The position numbers were made by a program, and so were the translations under genes. 64,000 nt of DNA from Paramacrobiotus metropolitanus (lineage: Eukaryota > Tardigrada > Eutardigrada > Parachela > Macrobiotidae). The stretch is from contig NW_026570247.1 in NCBI RefSeq assembly GCF_019649055.1, positions 248,001 to 312,000 of the forward strand, written 5' to 3'. The notes beneath the pieces are model-generated. The model was not told the DNA's origin. It made no database searches and saw nothing but the letters and a program-made list of their open reading frames with translations. This document shows positions 10,853 to 22,229 of this stretch, one piece after another (positions within the stretch are counted from its first letter, which is position 1; each line of letters opens with the position of its first letter).

Positions 10853-12427
10853 ATCTCCGACGACGGTCATTCTCTCCTTGTTGACTTTGACGCGTAACAC
10901 ATGGAGCCCTGCTGGATAGAGGCCAGTCGCGTATGGCTGGCGCTGTCTGCCGGCGATTTGCCCCATGACAAAAGCTTGTATCGTAAGGCGCCGGTGCAAG
11001 TGGCGCTGCGGGACGAACACGACGGGCTTTTCCGCTTCCGAGCTGCGGTTGTAAAGGGCATGTTCTGGACGGACTTCAGTCACATTATTATGTTTTTTGT
11101 CGGAGCGCCGCCTTCCACGACGGATAGCGAGTCTTTGGGCTTTAACGCAGGCATCGAAGTGGTCGACCGGTGTCAGGTCATCCCCGAATTACCGTCCACC
11201 CAAATATCCGGCGCCAACGCAACCAAAGGCTTCCATTATGCCAAGCACATTATTCCTTTTCCAGGCGCGTTTGTCCTTCAAACAACCGTTGATCGAGACC
11301 GTTTCGTCCAGCGCCTCCGTACTGCCATGAGTGGCCATGCCCAGCTGAAGGAGCTAGAAGACTGCTGTCGCTTCCATCTGCGCATCGGGGAGGATAGCTG
11401 TGCTTTTACGTATCATCCTTAGCGCCGCGCAAAAGGTCATGCCGGCGGAGTGGACGAGATCCACGATGCTGCAGGTGCTGCAACAGCACTGCGCCGACAC
11501 GGCGGGGCTCGCCACGCAACTGATTAGTCCACCGTTCATGGGAAGAAGGAGTCCCGGTTGCAGAAAGTGGAGCCGATGTGAGATTGAAGAACAGGGCAAC
11601 TAAAATAACTGTTCTAGTTAAAGTACTGCACTTATGCACTAATTATTATTTACTAATGTTTCTATGGGCAGTTGCAACGTCGAATGATTTGTCAGGCGCC
11701 GCCTTCTGCTGGCTGCCACCTTCGCTGTGGAGTCCAATCCTCCTACTGCTGGATCTCCAGACGCAAGAAACCGCCAAAAGGTAAGCGGTCATGAGCGTTG
11801 ACTCCGGTCAAAAAGAGTGGATGACTTCTGACCTCTTTAACGCTTATTTGCAGGGTGTGCGCACTTTGGCAGCAGATCCTCAACGATCCCCACAACACAC
11901 ATCACATCACCTTCCAGTGTCATTCCTGTCGCAACGGTGCAGCACAGTGCCGTGGCGGCAGCGACCACACCGCGTTGCTGCTTTTAAGCCGCTCCATCTG
12001 CTCCACCACAAAAAGCCTCACGATCATCGGCCCGCGCAATAACTGCCGTCTCTCCTTGGCGTTGCTCGCCTTTTTCGAGGCCCGGATGCCCCGCCTACCT
12101 CTGCTCCTCTTGCGTGATTATGACCTGCATTTTGGCGGCTTTACCCCGGTGCATTACTTCGCTGGGGAAGCCGCCCAATTCCGCCCGTACTGCCGACGAA
12201 TCATCGTCCGCAACTGGAAGCTGCGCAGTCTGTTCGGCCGCGTCATGCGCCTGTTGTTCTTGGAATGTTCCATGCCGCTGGCGGAGCAGCAGTTGATGGT
12301 CCCCCTGAAAGAATGGGAATTCCCGCTTGCCATCGACCAGATGCAGATCAGGATAAAGCATGAGGATTTTCACTGCGATACGGACAACGATGATCTGGCC
12401 AGTCGTTTCATGTGGACCGTCAACGCC
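10853..12427 (+). pseudogene. F-box family pseudogene 1, rest of exon 1 through most of exon 3
   Basis: Continuation of the gene copy opened at 7240. It carries the second half of the Tudor-like N-terminal region, the middle domain (Val-Val-Asp-Arg-Cys-Gln-Val-Ile-Pro-Glu-Leu, then Cys-Arg-Phe-His-Leu), an intron ending near 11672, a short F-box exon to 11780 (donor AAAAG|GTAAGC), and an exon from 11854 (CAG|GGTGTGCGC). The copy is dead independently of the insertions: an in-frame TAA near 10893 and a frame break near 11415. The exon is then cut at 12427 by a second element flanked by a duplicated AACGCC. Confidence 0.85.
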
Positions 12428-15045
12428 TGTAGCCGGCAAAATTGTTGGCCTGTTGACTGTTGGCGAGCCCGGCAGGAAAGTGGTTTTTCTCCCATAGATC
12501 TGCCGAACTGCACCCACACTTCTGCCGACCCGACCCTATGCATTGTCTATGGGTACTCCAATAGATCAGCCGAAGCGGCTCAACAGTGAAACTTGACACT
12601 TCAACTGATCGTAAGCAGCCATCAATAGCACGGCTGGGCTGTAGCAACAGATGCAGCTGCCTAGATACACTTTATCGACAACAGCTTAATTAATGTCAGC
12701 TTAATTGTTGCCAATTAGGTGGGTACGCTTTTTTTGAATGCAGCAGCGGACAACCGGCATCATTCATGCTCACTGCAAGACGTAATCAGCTACGTACTTG
12801 AATGCCGTTACTAGTTAATATTATTCGCAATTTCATTTTCTGTTTATCTCACAGACTATATACGTTTTTCTATATCTTTTAAATTTGTTTAAAATTCTTG
12901 TATGATATAAAAATTAATATTGGGTTTTTGCAAGGCCGAAACTAAACCCTCCAGACTTTAAAGTCAACTTTACCAACAACAGATCGGCCGAACTGCGCCA
13001 GTAGTCCTGAGACCCGACAATGCACTTTGCCTATGGGAACTCCAGTGGATCTGCCGAAGGAGAACAACAATGAAACTTGATATTAGAGTCGTGCGCTAGC
13101 CGGTATATCAGTCACTGATGAACAAATCTATTCGTTTTTGTCAGACAGTTCAATAAACTTGTAGGATTGTAGGATTTAAGCATGGGCACTTGTCCAACAC
13201 TGCGTATTAATAATTAATATCTATAAATTGCATCAATCAATGGCTTATGCAGCACATAGACATTAAGAAAAGTCGCCGCAAATGACTTGATTAAGTATAT
13301 TTGTACTTAGTAATGATTGTTGACAACGATGTTAGTGTGTGTTGTAAAATAATCACGTACCGGTAACTCATGATCACTTTTTTATCCTGATGCGTTCAAC
13401 AAAGGTATAGTAACCCGGGCTCGCCAACAGTACTGTTGACCTGTTGGCGAGCTTGGCGGAAAAGTGGTTATCCTCCCATAGATCTGCCGAACTGCACCCA
13501 CACTTCTGCCGACCCGACCCTATGCATTGTCTATGGGAACTCCAATAGATCAGCCAAAGCGGCACACAGTGAAACTTGATATCTCTGTTGAGCGCAAGCC
13601 GGGATTAGCACGCGTACGGCCGGGCTGCAGCAGAGATGCAGCTACCTATCCATATTACACTGGTACTATACGGAGAGAAGCGCGCGCTGTTCATTGCGCT
13701 GTGTCTCATCCTTGCAGACGAGGGAGTGTACGGTAGACCGAGGCCCCCTGCATCATTGCAAGACGTAATTAATTACATATTTCAAATATGATCACATGTT
13801 ATTAGTATTGGCAATTATTTAATTCATGTTCTATTATTTTATTCTAACATACTATTTCTGCAATCTTATAAGAATTTTTTCAAATTTTAATTAATATGAC
13901 ACGGCTTTGTAATGCTAAAATTAGAGCTTTGAAACTTAATAGGCGTATTCGAAAACAACATTACGAGCAATAGATTTGTCGAACTGCGCCAATAGTCCTG
14001 ACGACCCGGCCCTATGTACTCGTATTGTCTAGGGGAACTCCATGGCCCATAGATCTGCCGAACCAGAGCAACAATAAAACTTGATACCTCTGCCGATCGC
14101 CAGCCGGCATGCTAATATCGGCTGAGTGAGCCTTTGCGTTATTTTGTCGGACACGACAGCAGACAATACGAGCGCGTGAGCTTGCACGAGAATGCATATT
14201 CTCTAAAAACTGCACCTATCAGCACATACACAATTACAAAAATCACCGCAGTCGGTTTTATTTAATTATTATTATTATTGTTATTATTATTCTTTTTCCC
14301 ATAAGCAAATACAAACAAGTATTTTAGTAGTAGTAATCACTGCTAAAATTTGTACAGGTAGAAAGACACCCAGTTCTTCTGCTGCACACACGGTCCAGTT
14401 CCAATTGTTCGCTTTGTTTTTTACGAAAATCTATTGCTGTTTTTTCTTCGAAGAATATAAGTAAGTTTTACTAAGAAATGTTGTCAATCTGTAAACCATA
14501 TTTTTTTAGAAAAAATATAAATAAAATATAAAATTTTTATACAAAATTTTAGGTGAAGTTCTCAAAAGGAAAGGGTACACAAATAACATACATACATAGT
14601 CTGTGAGACTCAACAGAAAATAAAATTGCGAATATTAATCACTTGTAACTACATTCAGATATTTGATTACGTCTTGCAGTGGTCATGAATGATGTCGGAT
14701 GTCCGGTGCCTGCATTGCCATTTAGGATACTCAGCTAATTGGCAAGAATTAGGCTTGACCTTAATAAAGATCCCGTGCGCTTTAATTTTGTTGTCGATAA
14801 AGTGTGCCTAGGCAGCTACATCTGATGCTGCGGGCCTGCCCGCGCTATTGATAGCTGTTTGCGCTCAGAAGAAGTGCCAAGTTTCACTGTTGAGCCGCTT
14901 CGGCTGATCTGTTGGAGTTCCCATAGACAATGCATAGGGTCGGGTCGGCAGAAGTGTGGGTGCAGTTCGGCAGATCTATGGGAGAAAAACAACTTTCCTG
15001 CCGGGCTCGCCAACAGTCAACAGGCCAACAAGTTTGCCGGCTACA
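12428..15045. mobile_element. Non-autonomous DNA-transposon-like element with long terminal inverted repeats, internally nested
   Basis: The left end starts TGTAGCCGGCAAA and the right end finishes with its reverse complement at 15045. Inverted similarity extends inward for roughly 390 bp on each side (12428-12815 versus 14650-15045). AACGCC stands at 12422-12427 and again at 15046-15051, whereas the intact paralogue has it once, so this is a 6 bp target-site duplication. Three further, more diverged copies of the terminal sequence lie inside in the left-hand orientation (about 12965-13090, 13405-13770 and 13955-14115), so elements have inserted into one another. No transposase frame is present. 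Short frames that span the termini are shadows. Confidence 0.88.
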
Positions 15046-15302
15046 AACGCCCACTGTCCGCCGGTTGGCGATGACCTTTACACCCAAGTGGCGCAAATCC
15101 GCGATCGTTGGGTGCGTGACCTGGTCTATCCCGAGCAATGGGAAGGGATTCGGGAATACCTTACTGTTTAGGTGCCCGAGATGAGGCTGCGCGGTCCTTG
15201 TTATTCCGCTGCGCAGTGACCTTTAATGATCAAATTAACGCTCGATGAAATCGGCAGGTTCAGCGGATTCCTTGGCGACGGGACCGGCACAACAAAGTTA
15301 GT
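15046..15302 (+). pseudogene. F-box family pseudogene 1, 3' end
   Basis: After the duplicated AACGCC the F-box reading resumes with Asp-Asp-Leu-Tyr and Gln-Trp-Glu-Gly-Ile-Arg-Glu-Tyr-Leu-Thr-Val, ending near 15168. The expected donor (GTGTAAGT in the intact copies) is TTTAGGT here and is lost. A last-exon start is still visible after CAG at 15258 (Phe-Ser-Gly-Phe, Gly-Asp-Gly) but it breaks off after about 45 bp at AT-rich repeat sequence. Together with the parts at 7240 and 10853 this completes one disrupted gene copy. Confidence 0.82.
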
Positions 15303-15303
15303 T

Positions 15304-15412
15304 CTTACGGCACAACAATTCGGGTACAACGTAAGCCTTAATTAGATTAATATTACGGCACAACAAGACGGGTATTAATCAATGTAAGTCTTAATTAGAT
15401 TAATATTATGCA
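15304..15412 (+). repeat. Two-copy tandem repeat, about 55 bp unit
   Basis: Two adjacent copies share TACGGCACAACAA, a variable stretch, GTAAG and TTAATTAGATTAATATTA. They lie exactly where the last exon of the F-box pseudogene breaks off, so they may be the edge of another insertion. The AT-rich stretch to about 15590 shows nothing else. Confidence 0.7.
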
Positions 15413-15615
15413 ATATTGATTGATACGGAATTACCATTAATTGGCAAGTAAAGTATCTTTGAATTAGGAAAAATATCATTTTGTTGAAAATTTATTCAGA
15501 TGAAATAAAATTTAAAATTAGTGCTACATTAATTTATTGAAAATCTGTATATATTATGAATTAAAAAATTAAATTATTATTATTTCAATAAATCAAAACA
15601 AAACGCGGTGCACCG

Positions 15616-15890
15616 ATGGCCAAATACGCTACAACATCATGGTACAGCGCACCTCTCTCGTTTAATGTGCCAACCTGGTACAACCTGGTCATTGGCGGCC
15701 ACACGAAGACCGACCTGGTTGCTTCCGGACAGCGTTTGGGTGGAACCTACCTGGCCGTGCCGGGAAGTGTCGGGGAAAAAGGTTTGCGCGTAGATGATGT
15801 CACCATTCAGCCCCACTTTCGCTGCCTGATTCGTGTTTGTGCACCTGGAAAGCTGTACATGGTGGTTTCTCGTTACGCAAGGCCAATACG
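15616..15890 (+). CDS. Coding-like exon of unknown product
   Basis: A 92-codon open frame with coding-type codon use that ends at a good splice donor (ACG|GTGAGT at 15890/15891). It encodes Met-Ala-Lys-Tyr-Ala at its first ATG and a Trp/Tyr/Val-rich globular sequence that I do not recognise. A 40-50 bp intron could join it to the PEPCK-like exon that follows, but the sequence is not the part of PEPCK expected there. It could instead be an exon of another gene brought next to it. Real but unassigned coding remnant is the safest reading. Confidence 0.35.
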
Positions 15891-15930
15891 GTGAGTTTTT
15901 GTAGGTCCTGTGATAAAAGATTGACCATGC

Positions 15931-16092
15931 GATCTAGAGAAGGCGATCAATGCGCATCTGCCCGAGGAGAACGAGATCTGCTTTTATGGGAGCGGATACG
16001 GTGGCACTAGTCTGTTGGGCAAGAAGTGTCTGGTTCTACACCTGGGCAGTTTTATGGCGCAGCGAGAAGGGTTTTTGGCCGAGCACATGTTG
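15931..16092 (+). pseudogene. Phosphoenolpyruvate carboxykinase (GTP)-like exon, isolated
   Basis: The frame beginning near 15931 reads Ala-His-Leu-Pro-Glu-x-Asn-Glu-Ile, then [14 protein letters not shown] and Glu-Gly-Phe-Leu-Ala-Glu-His-Met-Leu. This is a conserved block of GTP-dependent PEPCK, a gluconeogenic enzyme. It ends at a donor (TTG|GTAAGT at 16093). The next blocks, including the P-loop Ala-Cys-Gly-Lys-Thr-Asn-Leu, are not found in the following 1.5 kb, and no earlier PEPCK exon is seen upstream. I therefore call it a fragment, perhaps a partial duplication of a functional gene elsewhere. Confidence 0.6.
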
Positions 16093-16099
16093 GTAAGTG

Positions 16100-17690
16100 T
16101 GCCCGTAATGAATGGCACAATAATTACGGATGTAACTGTGCACTTTTTTTCGCATACTGTTATCGATATTTCGTTTCTGTTGTTATGGTGTTCGTTTTCT
16201 TTATATTTTCGGATTTAGTTATTTAAAGTTTATTTGCTGTTTTCCAGCCAAACGATAAGCCGGTTACTAACTGTAATATTTATTGGTGTTTGCCACTGTT
16301 TGGTAGGATATCGCTGCTCGCGACGGCGCTTGGTGTTCTGCATTCTGCGCGTGGATATTTTACCGTGTCGTGCCGGTTAACCAGAACTTGCTGACCTAAG
16401 GCGTGGCCCTTTGGGGTACCGATTACCATGGCGCTGCGAGTGGAGGAAAGTGCTGATGGATGGTGCGCTATATATACGGTTGTTGATGGCTAACTGGTGT
16501 GCATACAGTCGCAACAGACCAAACAGTTCCCGCCGTCATTGCTGGAGAAAGCTTGCGCTAAGTGGGTGTCCATCTTTTAATTACTATATTTGCACTTTTG
16601 ATACTGGGGTGTAAAATTATTCGTGTTATTGGTTAATAATGATACCAGTGCAGGGTTAGAGAATATGGAGCCGGATTATTCGCGCTGGCACATGTACGAT
16701 ACGGTGAAGGATTCGACTAGTTAGGCGATCAGGATGCCATTCGAACTGCATGACCCGCGAGGGTCCACAGGCGGTTATTGAGGTGAGTTATCGCAGTCTT
16801 TATTGTTGAATGCGGCAGCGCTTGTATCAATCTTTGAACTCCTGTTATTATGGATTTATGGTTTTTTTTGAATCTATTTATATTACCTGAGTTTACTGCG
16901 CTTTATTATCCTTAAATTTTGCAAATAGCGGTGGACGTTAGGGATAGATATTTTGAAAATTTTTTTTGTACTGATACTGCCTTAAGCATGCCGGAACATC
17001 GACTGGCGGCTGGGATCAATGCACTTAACCTGAAGGCAAATCCTAGTTGGTGATTTAACAGACAGTATTTGACAATACTGTCAGCCCGTCCCGAACTGCT
17101 GTTCGATGACTGGGCTATTTACGGGGTGTCGGGGTCGGTCGAAAAGGTACATTTAAATGCACATTGATAGCAGATGCGCATGACGTTATATGCCAAACAA
17201 TTACACTGACATTTTGCAGTGAGCACTAAAATTCGGATACGGGTTAGTTGATGTTGCTGATCGAATGGTTCAGCTGGCTGATAAAATCGACCACCTTGCT
17301 TGAGCAGCACGTTGAAAAAAGTGCCGGCCAACGTAGATCGGTGCGATTTTCCCAAAAATCGCACCGACTACGTGAACTTTTTCCCGAAATTTCACCGCGA
17401 TTTTCTCGAATTTCACCGGGGCACCGGTGCAAAATCGCACTGTTAACAACCCTACAGCCAAACGAAGAGCTAACGTCGAACCGGGTGCAATGTGAAAGCA
17501 GTGTTGGGTTGGCCTGGCCCGAGCAAGAGGGCCCAGACCGTCGTTTGCACGGCTCGGATCATCCTGCGGCACAGTATTATTTCGTACTCGCATGTCGTTA
17601 TGCATTATTTACTACGAGCGAGTCCAACTTGGTTGTGCATATATGAACTTGATAAATTCGATAACATTACCAAATCGGCATGAGGCTGTA
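16100..17690. other. Spacer with small inverted repeats; no supported gene
   Basis: Patches near 16320-16560 and 17000-17150 have coding-like composition but stop codons in all frames. Two perfect hairpins stand out: a 9 bp stem GACAGTATT/AATACTGTC at about 17060-17081, and an 11 bp stem GGTGCGATTTT/AAAATCGCACC with a 4 nt loop at about 17340-17365. I see no complete gene. Confidence 0.4.
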
Positions 17691-17694
17691 ACTA

Positions 17695-17905
17695 ACGTTA
17701 AGTTTGACGGTGTCACTTGGGCTCAAGCATCGCTCCCTGTCACCGGTGGTGGGTTGGGGATCAGACGTGTGGCAGAACTAGCTATTCCTGGTCTCGATCA
17801 TTGCCTCTGGTACGGAGAGCCCTGACTTGGTGCATCAGTTGTGGCAAACAGCTACCGGCACCGAGCTGCCGCCAGAAAATCTTCGCCGTTTACAGTGTGG
17901 CCTGT
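17695..17905 (+). mobile_element. Relic of a non-LTR retrotransposon reverse-transcriptase region
   Basis: The short frame Val-Thr-Trp-Ala-Gln-Ala-Ser-Leu-Pro-Val-x-Gly-Gly-Gly-Leu-Gly-Ile-Arg is a recurrent block downstream of the reverse-transcriptase core in LINE ORF2 proteins. A frame break near 17800 is followed by more of the same type of sequence. It may belong to the same LINE family as the relic at 6412-6800, since the two represent neighbouring parts of such proteins. Confidence 0.55.
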
Positions 17906-18210
17906 GTGGAATGTAGCCTAGCTTTGGTACAAAAAACTAATCGAATCATAATGGAACCGTCGTCTAGTGATGTCACCCATTGTGCGCGTTCACTTGCTGT
18001 TGCAGAGCCGGAATCTGACAAATGGCTGAACGCTCCACCAGTGCTTTCACTTGGAACCATGATGTCGGATGACGGCTGCGACAGTGATAAACGTATTATG
18101 CATAACTGCATCCAACTTTCTGCCGGAGAAGTGACGGCATGCATTGACTCTCACAATGAGTTGAATGTACTCATTGGCGTCATTATTAGTTCATTCGACA
18201 CCAAGGGGTT

Positions 18211-18362
18211 GGCTCGGCATATTGGTGGATGAACGGCAGAAAGGTGGACGGCTCATCCACCAACCTGCAAAAGGTCCTCAAATTGGTGGATAAGATTTCA
18301 TTGAACCTCAACCCGTCCACCTTTCTGCCGGCTAAAGGCTGTATATAGGGAATGCCAGCCAG
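18211..18362. repeat. Hairpin-forming MITE-like element
   Basis: A perfect 18 bp inverted repeat (CGGCAGAAAGGTGGACGG at 18234-18251, complement at 18313-18330) encloses a second perfect 9 bp inverted repeat (ATCCACCAA at 18255-18263, complement at 18283-18291). TTGGTGGAT occurs once more just outside at 18222-18230. Flanks GGCTCGGCAT and AATGCCAGCC are also nearly complementary, giving an overall palindrome of about 150 bp. This fits a small fold-back MITE; a structured RNA is the alternative. Confidence 0.7.
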
Positions 18363-18660
18363 ATGCACCTACACTTCCTGAACCGTTACGTACTACTTGG
18401 AAGCCCTTCGGCATTCCGGTTATTACTATGTATTGCTCATAATTAGCGAAATTATCCGCGTAAACCTTCCCAGAATTTTTAAAAAGTGTGCCAAATTTGC
18501 AAAGAATTTTGCTTTTTAACACAAACTCGAGACAAAAAACGCACGCCAAGGGGGCCTCGGCCCTCGTAAGTCGTAACTATACTGCTGACAGTAGGAAGAG
18601 ATGTCAGGTAACGATACCGATTCTACTATATACCTGCGGCTATTCTACTATATATCTACC

Positions 18661-18694
18661 ATCTTACCCGTGAGCACCTGCACACGGGTAAGAT
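18661..18694. repeat. Perfect 12 bp inverted repeat
   Basis: ATCTTACCCGTG at 18661-18672 is followed after 10 nt by its reverse complement at 18683-18694. The flanks carry short repeats of CTACTATATA. No gene is nearby. It is probably another small palindromic element or the core of one. Confidence 0.65.
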
Positions 18695-18699
18695 GCAGC

Positions 18700-20500
18700 A
18701 GGGAAAGTGATAAAATTTACTCAAGCGATGGGAAAGAGTTGTCGCTTGCCTCGTACTGTACTATTTGACAGCCCCACTAACAGTATTTTAGTTTTCAGTT
18801 CCGTGTTTTAAAAGTCGCAAAACTGAAGATGGGCACTACGAATGACAATCTGCAAAAATGGGTTTACGAAAAATATGTCAAGGACATGGTGGCGGTGAAC
18901 AGTGGCGAATAGCTGGGTTACGAAGAAAGCGGAAACAACGCATAGTGGAGTAAAATGTTAGAAATTACTTTTAAATTAGCAGAATTAACTGTGAACTTGA
19001 CTTTTCCTATTTAAAAAATGCATAAGAGAGGGTGTGTCTTCAACTATCGTATCTGCGCATCCAAGCCGGAAGATACGTTAAATCAACCTTTACCGACCAT
19101 ACAGCACTTCGACCAATCATTTATTCCGGCTCCCCATGAAATTTTATTCTGTACTAGCAGACCCCGCGCAAGTTGCGCGGAATTATTAATGCGATGGCCA
19201 AATTATAACCTAGTGCAAAACAAATTAAAACTCCTGACTGCAGCCTCCAGGTAAAGGTTTTATGGACGAAGCGTTAAATTCTACAATATACCAAAGTCCA
19301 CAAATGACGATAATGTCTGCAGAGATGATCTAAACCCTGAAATGCGAAATTTTGCGCCTGAATGCGGAGAAATTATCCTGTTAGTTCTCATCTATTTCTT
19401 AATTTCCAGATCAGTTATCTATTCATTTACATTTTGGGCACCAGCTGCATATAGGGACTCCGTTATTTACTAAACGTTGCTCTCCCTTCCCTTTTGTCAT
19501 TCTGCGCTTTCTTAAGCTGTAGAGTCGTAGACTGCCAGGTAACAGCGTACTTGTACTTGAAATCCCAGTTACAGTACTAAAAAAGTTCTACTACGTTACT
19601 AACACCTGGTGCCTTTAACTGTATATCCCAGTTTAACATTCAGTACACTAACGGAGTAACTGCTGTAATTGCTGTCGCTGTTCCTTTTTTGCTATTGGTT
19701 CGGCCACAGGACACATTCCAAACACTTTTAATTAGATTAGATAAGAACAGAAGCATTTCGCTGTGTTTCCTTCTTCGCTTTTACTCTTTTTCGAAAGCGG
19801 ACTGTTGCACTTGCGGGAAATTCTTGCATACTTGCTGCTCCGCGTGCTCCGCTCGCGCCGCAGCTCGGCGTCGCCTGCAGGCTGCGGCTCCGCTTTCTGT
19901 GAGAAACTAACAAAATTATTTCGAGTTTCGCAAAAATCTCTCGTTCTCAATAACCAATCAAATTTCAAAAAAACTTAGCTTACGCATAAGTACGCTGTAG
20001 ATTTAAATTGCAGTAATCCAACCAGATGTTTGAACCTAAGAAACGCCAACCTGTGTTCAATGAATTTAAAATAAACCCGAAAGGCGGAAGCATGCTATGC
20101 CGCCTTCCTCGGACATCATTTTCTACTGAATCTGTCTGAATTAAACGTAGTCGTACGCATGTCGCATAGTAAGATTGATTCTGGAAAATGTGTCTTGAAA
20201 GGTAATTCAGAAGCAATGGCAACCGCCCGTGAAAGCGTTGCAACTTAAAAGTGGTGAAACCCCTGCGAACGACAGCTCCTTGAGAAGCAGTTATAGAAGC
20301 CGGTAAGACAGTATTTGCCGTAGCAATAAGTGCTACGTTTTCGGCCGGCGGTGGAACTAAACGTAAGGAAAAACGAACCGCTAACGGCAAAGCTATAAAA
20401 ATCTGTAGATCTACCAGTAGTCTGTCAGATGTAAATACCTCATTGTGTGTAAAAGTGCAATAAAGAGGTGAGAATAGCCAAAAGAGATGTGAAAAGGGGA
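18700..20500. other. No supported gene
   Basis: A short coding-like patch (about 18830-18910, starting Met-Gly-Thr-Thr-Asn-Asp) ends at a stop after 27 codons. A 78-codon frame at 19018-19254 ends at a possible donor (CCAG|GTAAAG). Neither has a recognisable motif or a supporting second exon, so I do not call them. The rest is AT-rich. Confidence 0.3.
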
Positions 20501-20501
20501 T

Positions 20502-21258
20502 GGCAGTAGTCAAAAGGTGGTGTAGAAATATTTTAAAAAAGGTGGTGTGAAATGCGAATAGCCAAAAGACAGTGAAAGGTGGAAAGAATTATCAAAGGGT
20601 GGGTGGAGTGAGGTGGTGGTAACAGCCACATTCTTTAGTACTATGTGTTATCACAGCAATACATAAAGTCGGATGGAGCACCGGGGGCGGGTAGTACCGG
20701 GAAAATGTTGTGTCTGGGTTTACTTGTGATTGATAAGCCGGATAATTTAGCCGGGAGCCGGAATCGCTCACTGGAAGAGGTCAATTGCTCTGTGTAACCC
20801 TTATGCGACGCGGAAGCGGCAGTCGGGTAAAAAAACATGACGTCACGGCGCGCAAGCAGGTGAACGATTTGCTTGGTAAACCAGAATTCTGGGATGGGTT
20901 TACCCATCCGTGTAACCGTTGCGCTTTGACGTTGAAGCGCAACCGTTACCCAAACTACGAGTAACTGGTCACTCGCTTGCACAGATCAACAAAATTTGTT
21001 TGAGTGTTTGGACCAAAAGTAAATCCAGCGACACAAATGCATACCCCGAAACTCAAAATTGAGTTTCGACGGCGGACGTTATACCACATTTACCACATCA
21101 CAGCATTAAAAATGAGTTTTCCAGTTTTAATTCGGTGTTCAATTTCTTCTCGGCACGGAAAAAGTTGGTGGCAGCAGTCAAAAGGTGGTGTGAAAAGTAT
21201 TTTTAAAAAGATGGTGCGAATAACCAAAAGACGGTGAAAGGTGGTGAGAATAGCCATT
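20502..21258 (+). repeat. Pair of about 90 bp direct repeats around a 580 bp centre
   Basis: The left copy (about 20502-20590) and right copy (about 21172-21256) share AGTCAAAAGGTGGTGT, a T/A-rich stretch, GGTG-GAATA-CCAAAAGAC and GTGAAAGGTGG in the same order. A near-perfect 15 bp inverted repeat (GTAACCGTTGCGCTT and its complement with one mismatch) lies between them near 20912-20950. Two long direct repeats around a unique centre would fit a very short LTR-like or solo element. No coding function is seen. Confidence 0.5.
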
Positions 21259-21259
21259 T

Positions 21260-22225
21260 CCAAATTTAAAACGTATTGTTGAGAATGTAATAATTGGGCT
21301 ATCATCGAAGGAACTCGCGCAGCAGCAAGTGGGACATCGGCTACCGATCACTTCGCCGTTTCGATAGCGGCAATGTTCATTCCGGCCATGGCCCCAGTCA
21401 CTCGGCCATCATTCACTTCAGCCACAGTGCTGTTCGGCAGAAATATGGTTTTCTTATGGCACAGACCTTTATTATGCAGCGTATGACGGGGTGAGCTCTC
21501 GATACCCGTACACTTTATTATTCCCCTGTTTCGCACGGACTATTTTGCGAACAATTTTTAACGCCTCCTTCTCACCATTATGTCCCAATACGCATTTCTT
21601 CTAGTGAACACTTCGTCGATCGTCACAAGAGACAGCACGAAGAGTACCATTATAAGCAAGAGCTAATTCTCTCCCCCTTTAATTTTCGAATTACCCACTC
21701 CCGAAAATTTTCGGGGGTGGGGGCCTTCGGGGAACAACGTGCCCCTCCCACTTAAATTCGCCACTGGGCCAACGGATACAAATTTAAAGTTACTATTGTT
21801 TGCATATTACAATGCGATCAAGAAAGGAAGCTACGGGTTTAGGGTGTGCGTTCTAGCGAAGACAGCGAAAACCGGTTTGTGCAGCTCGTACGCGCACAGA
21901 CAGCCATACTCATACGTGTGTAAGTGAATGCGAGCGGATTAACCCACTCACACACACATGTGCCGATCGATCGATACAGCAAGGCAGCATTCAGCTTGCG
22001 CTTTCTGGCAACGCTGGAATCCGCTGTCTTCGGTCTATTTATAGTCACCACAGAGAGGCTGCATTGATCAACCAGCCTCAGCGGGCAAAAAAGCTGTTCG
22101 CAGGCTTTTTAACATAGACCGTAGCGTCCTCATTTAGTCAGATTGTACCTAGGCCAGAGCGATCGTAGATATTTTACTCACATGTTAAGCCAAAATGTCC
22201 AGATATTAATTTACCTTCAGCCTTC
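21260..22225. other. No gene seen
   Basis: Spacer with a self-complementary patch near 21690-21725 (CCGAAAATTTTCGG inside runs of C and G). No motif-bearing frame. Confidence 0.4.
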
Positions 22226-22229
22226 TTGT

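Noticed and set aside
18211-18694. CRISPR-like or tRNA-like structures
   Set aside because: The palindromes are single nested hairpins without regular repeats or spacers, and no tRNA arms or anticodon loop can be drawn.
19018-19254. Short plus-strand gene
   Set aside because: 78 codons with a possible donor but no recognisable motif and no second exon.
19980-20513. 177-codon minus-strand frame
   Set aside because: No ATG at its start, biased hydrophobic composition and overlap with a repeat suggest chance.
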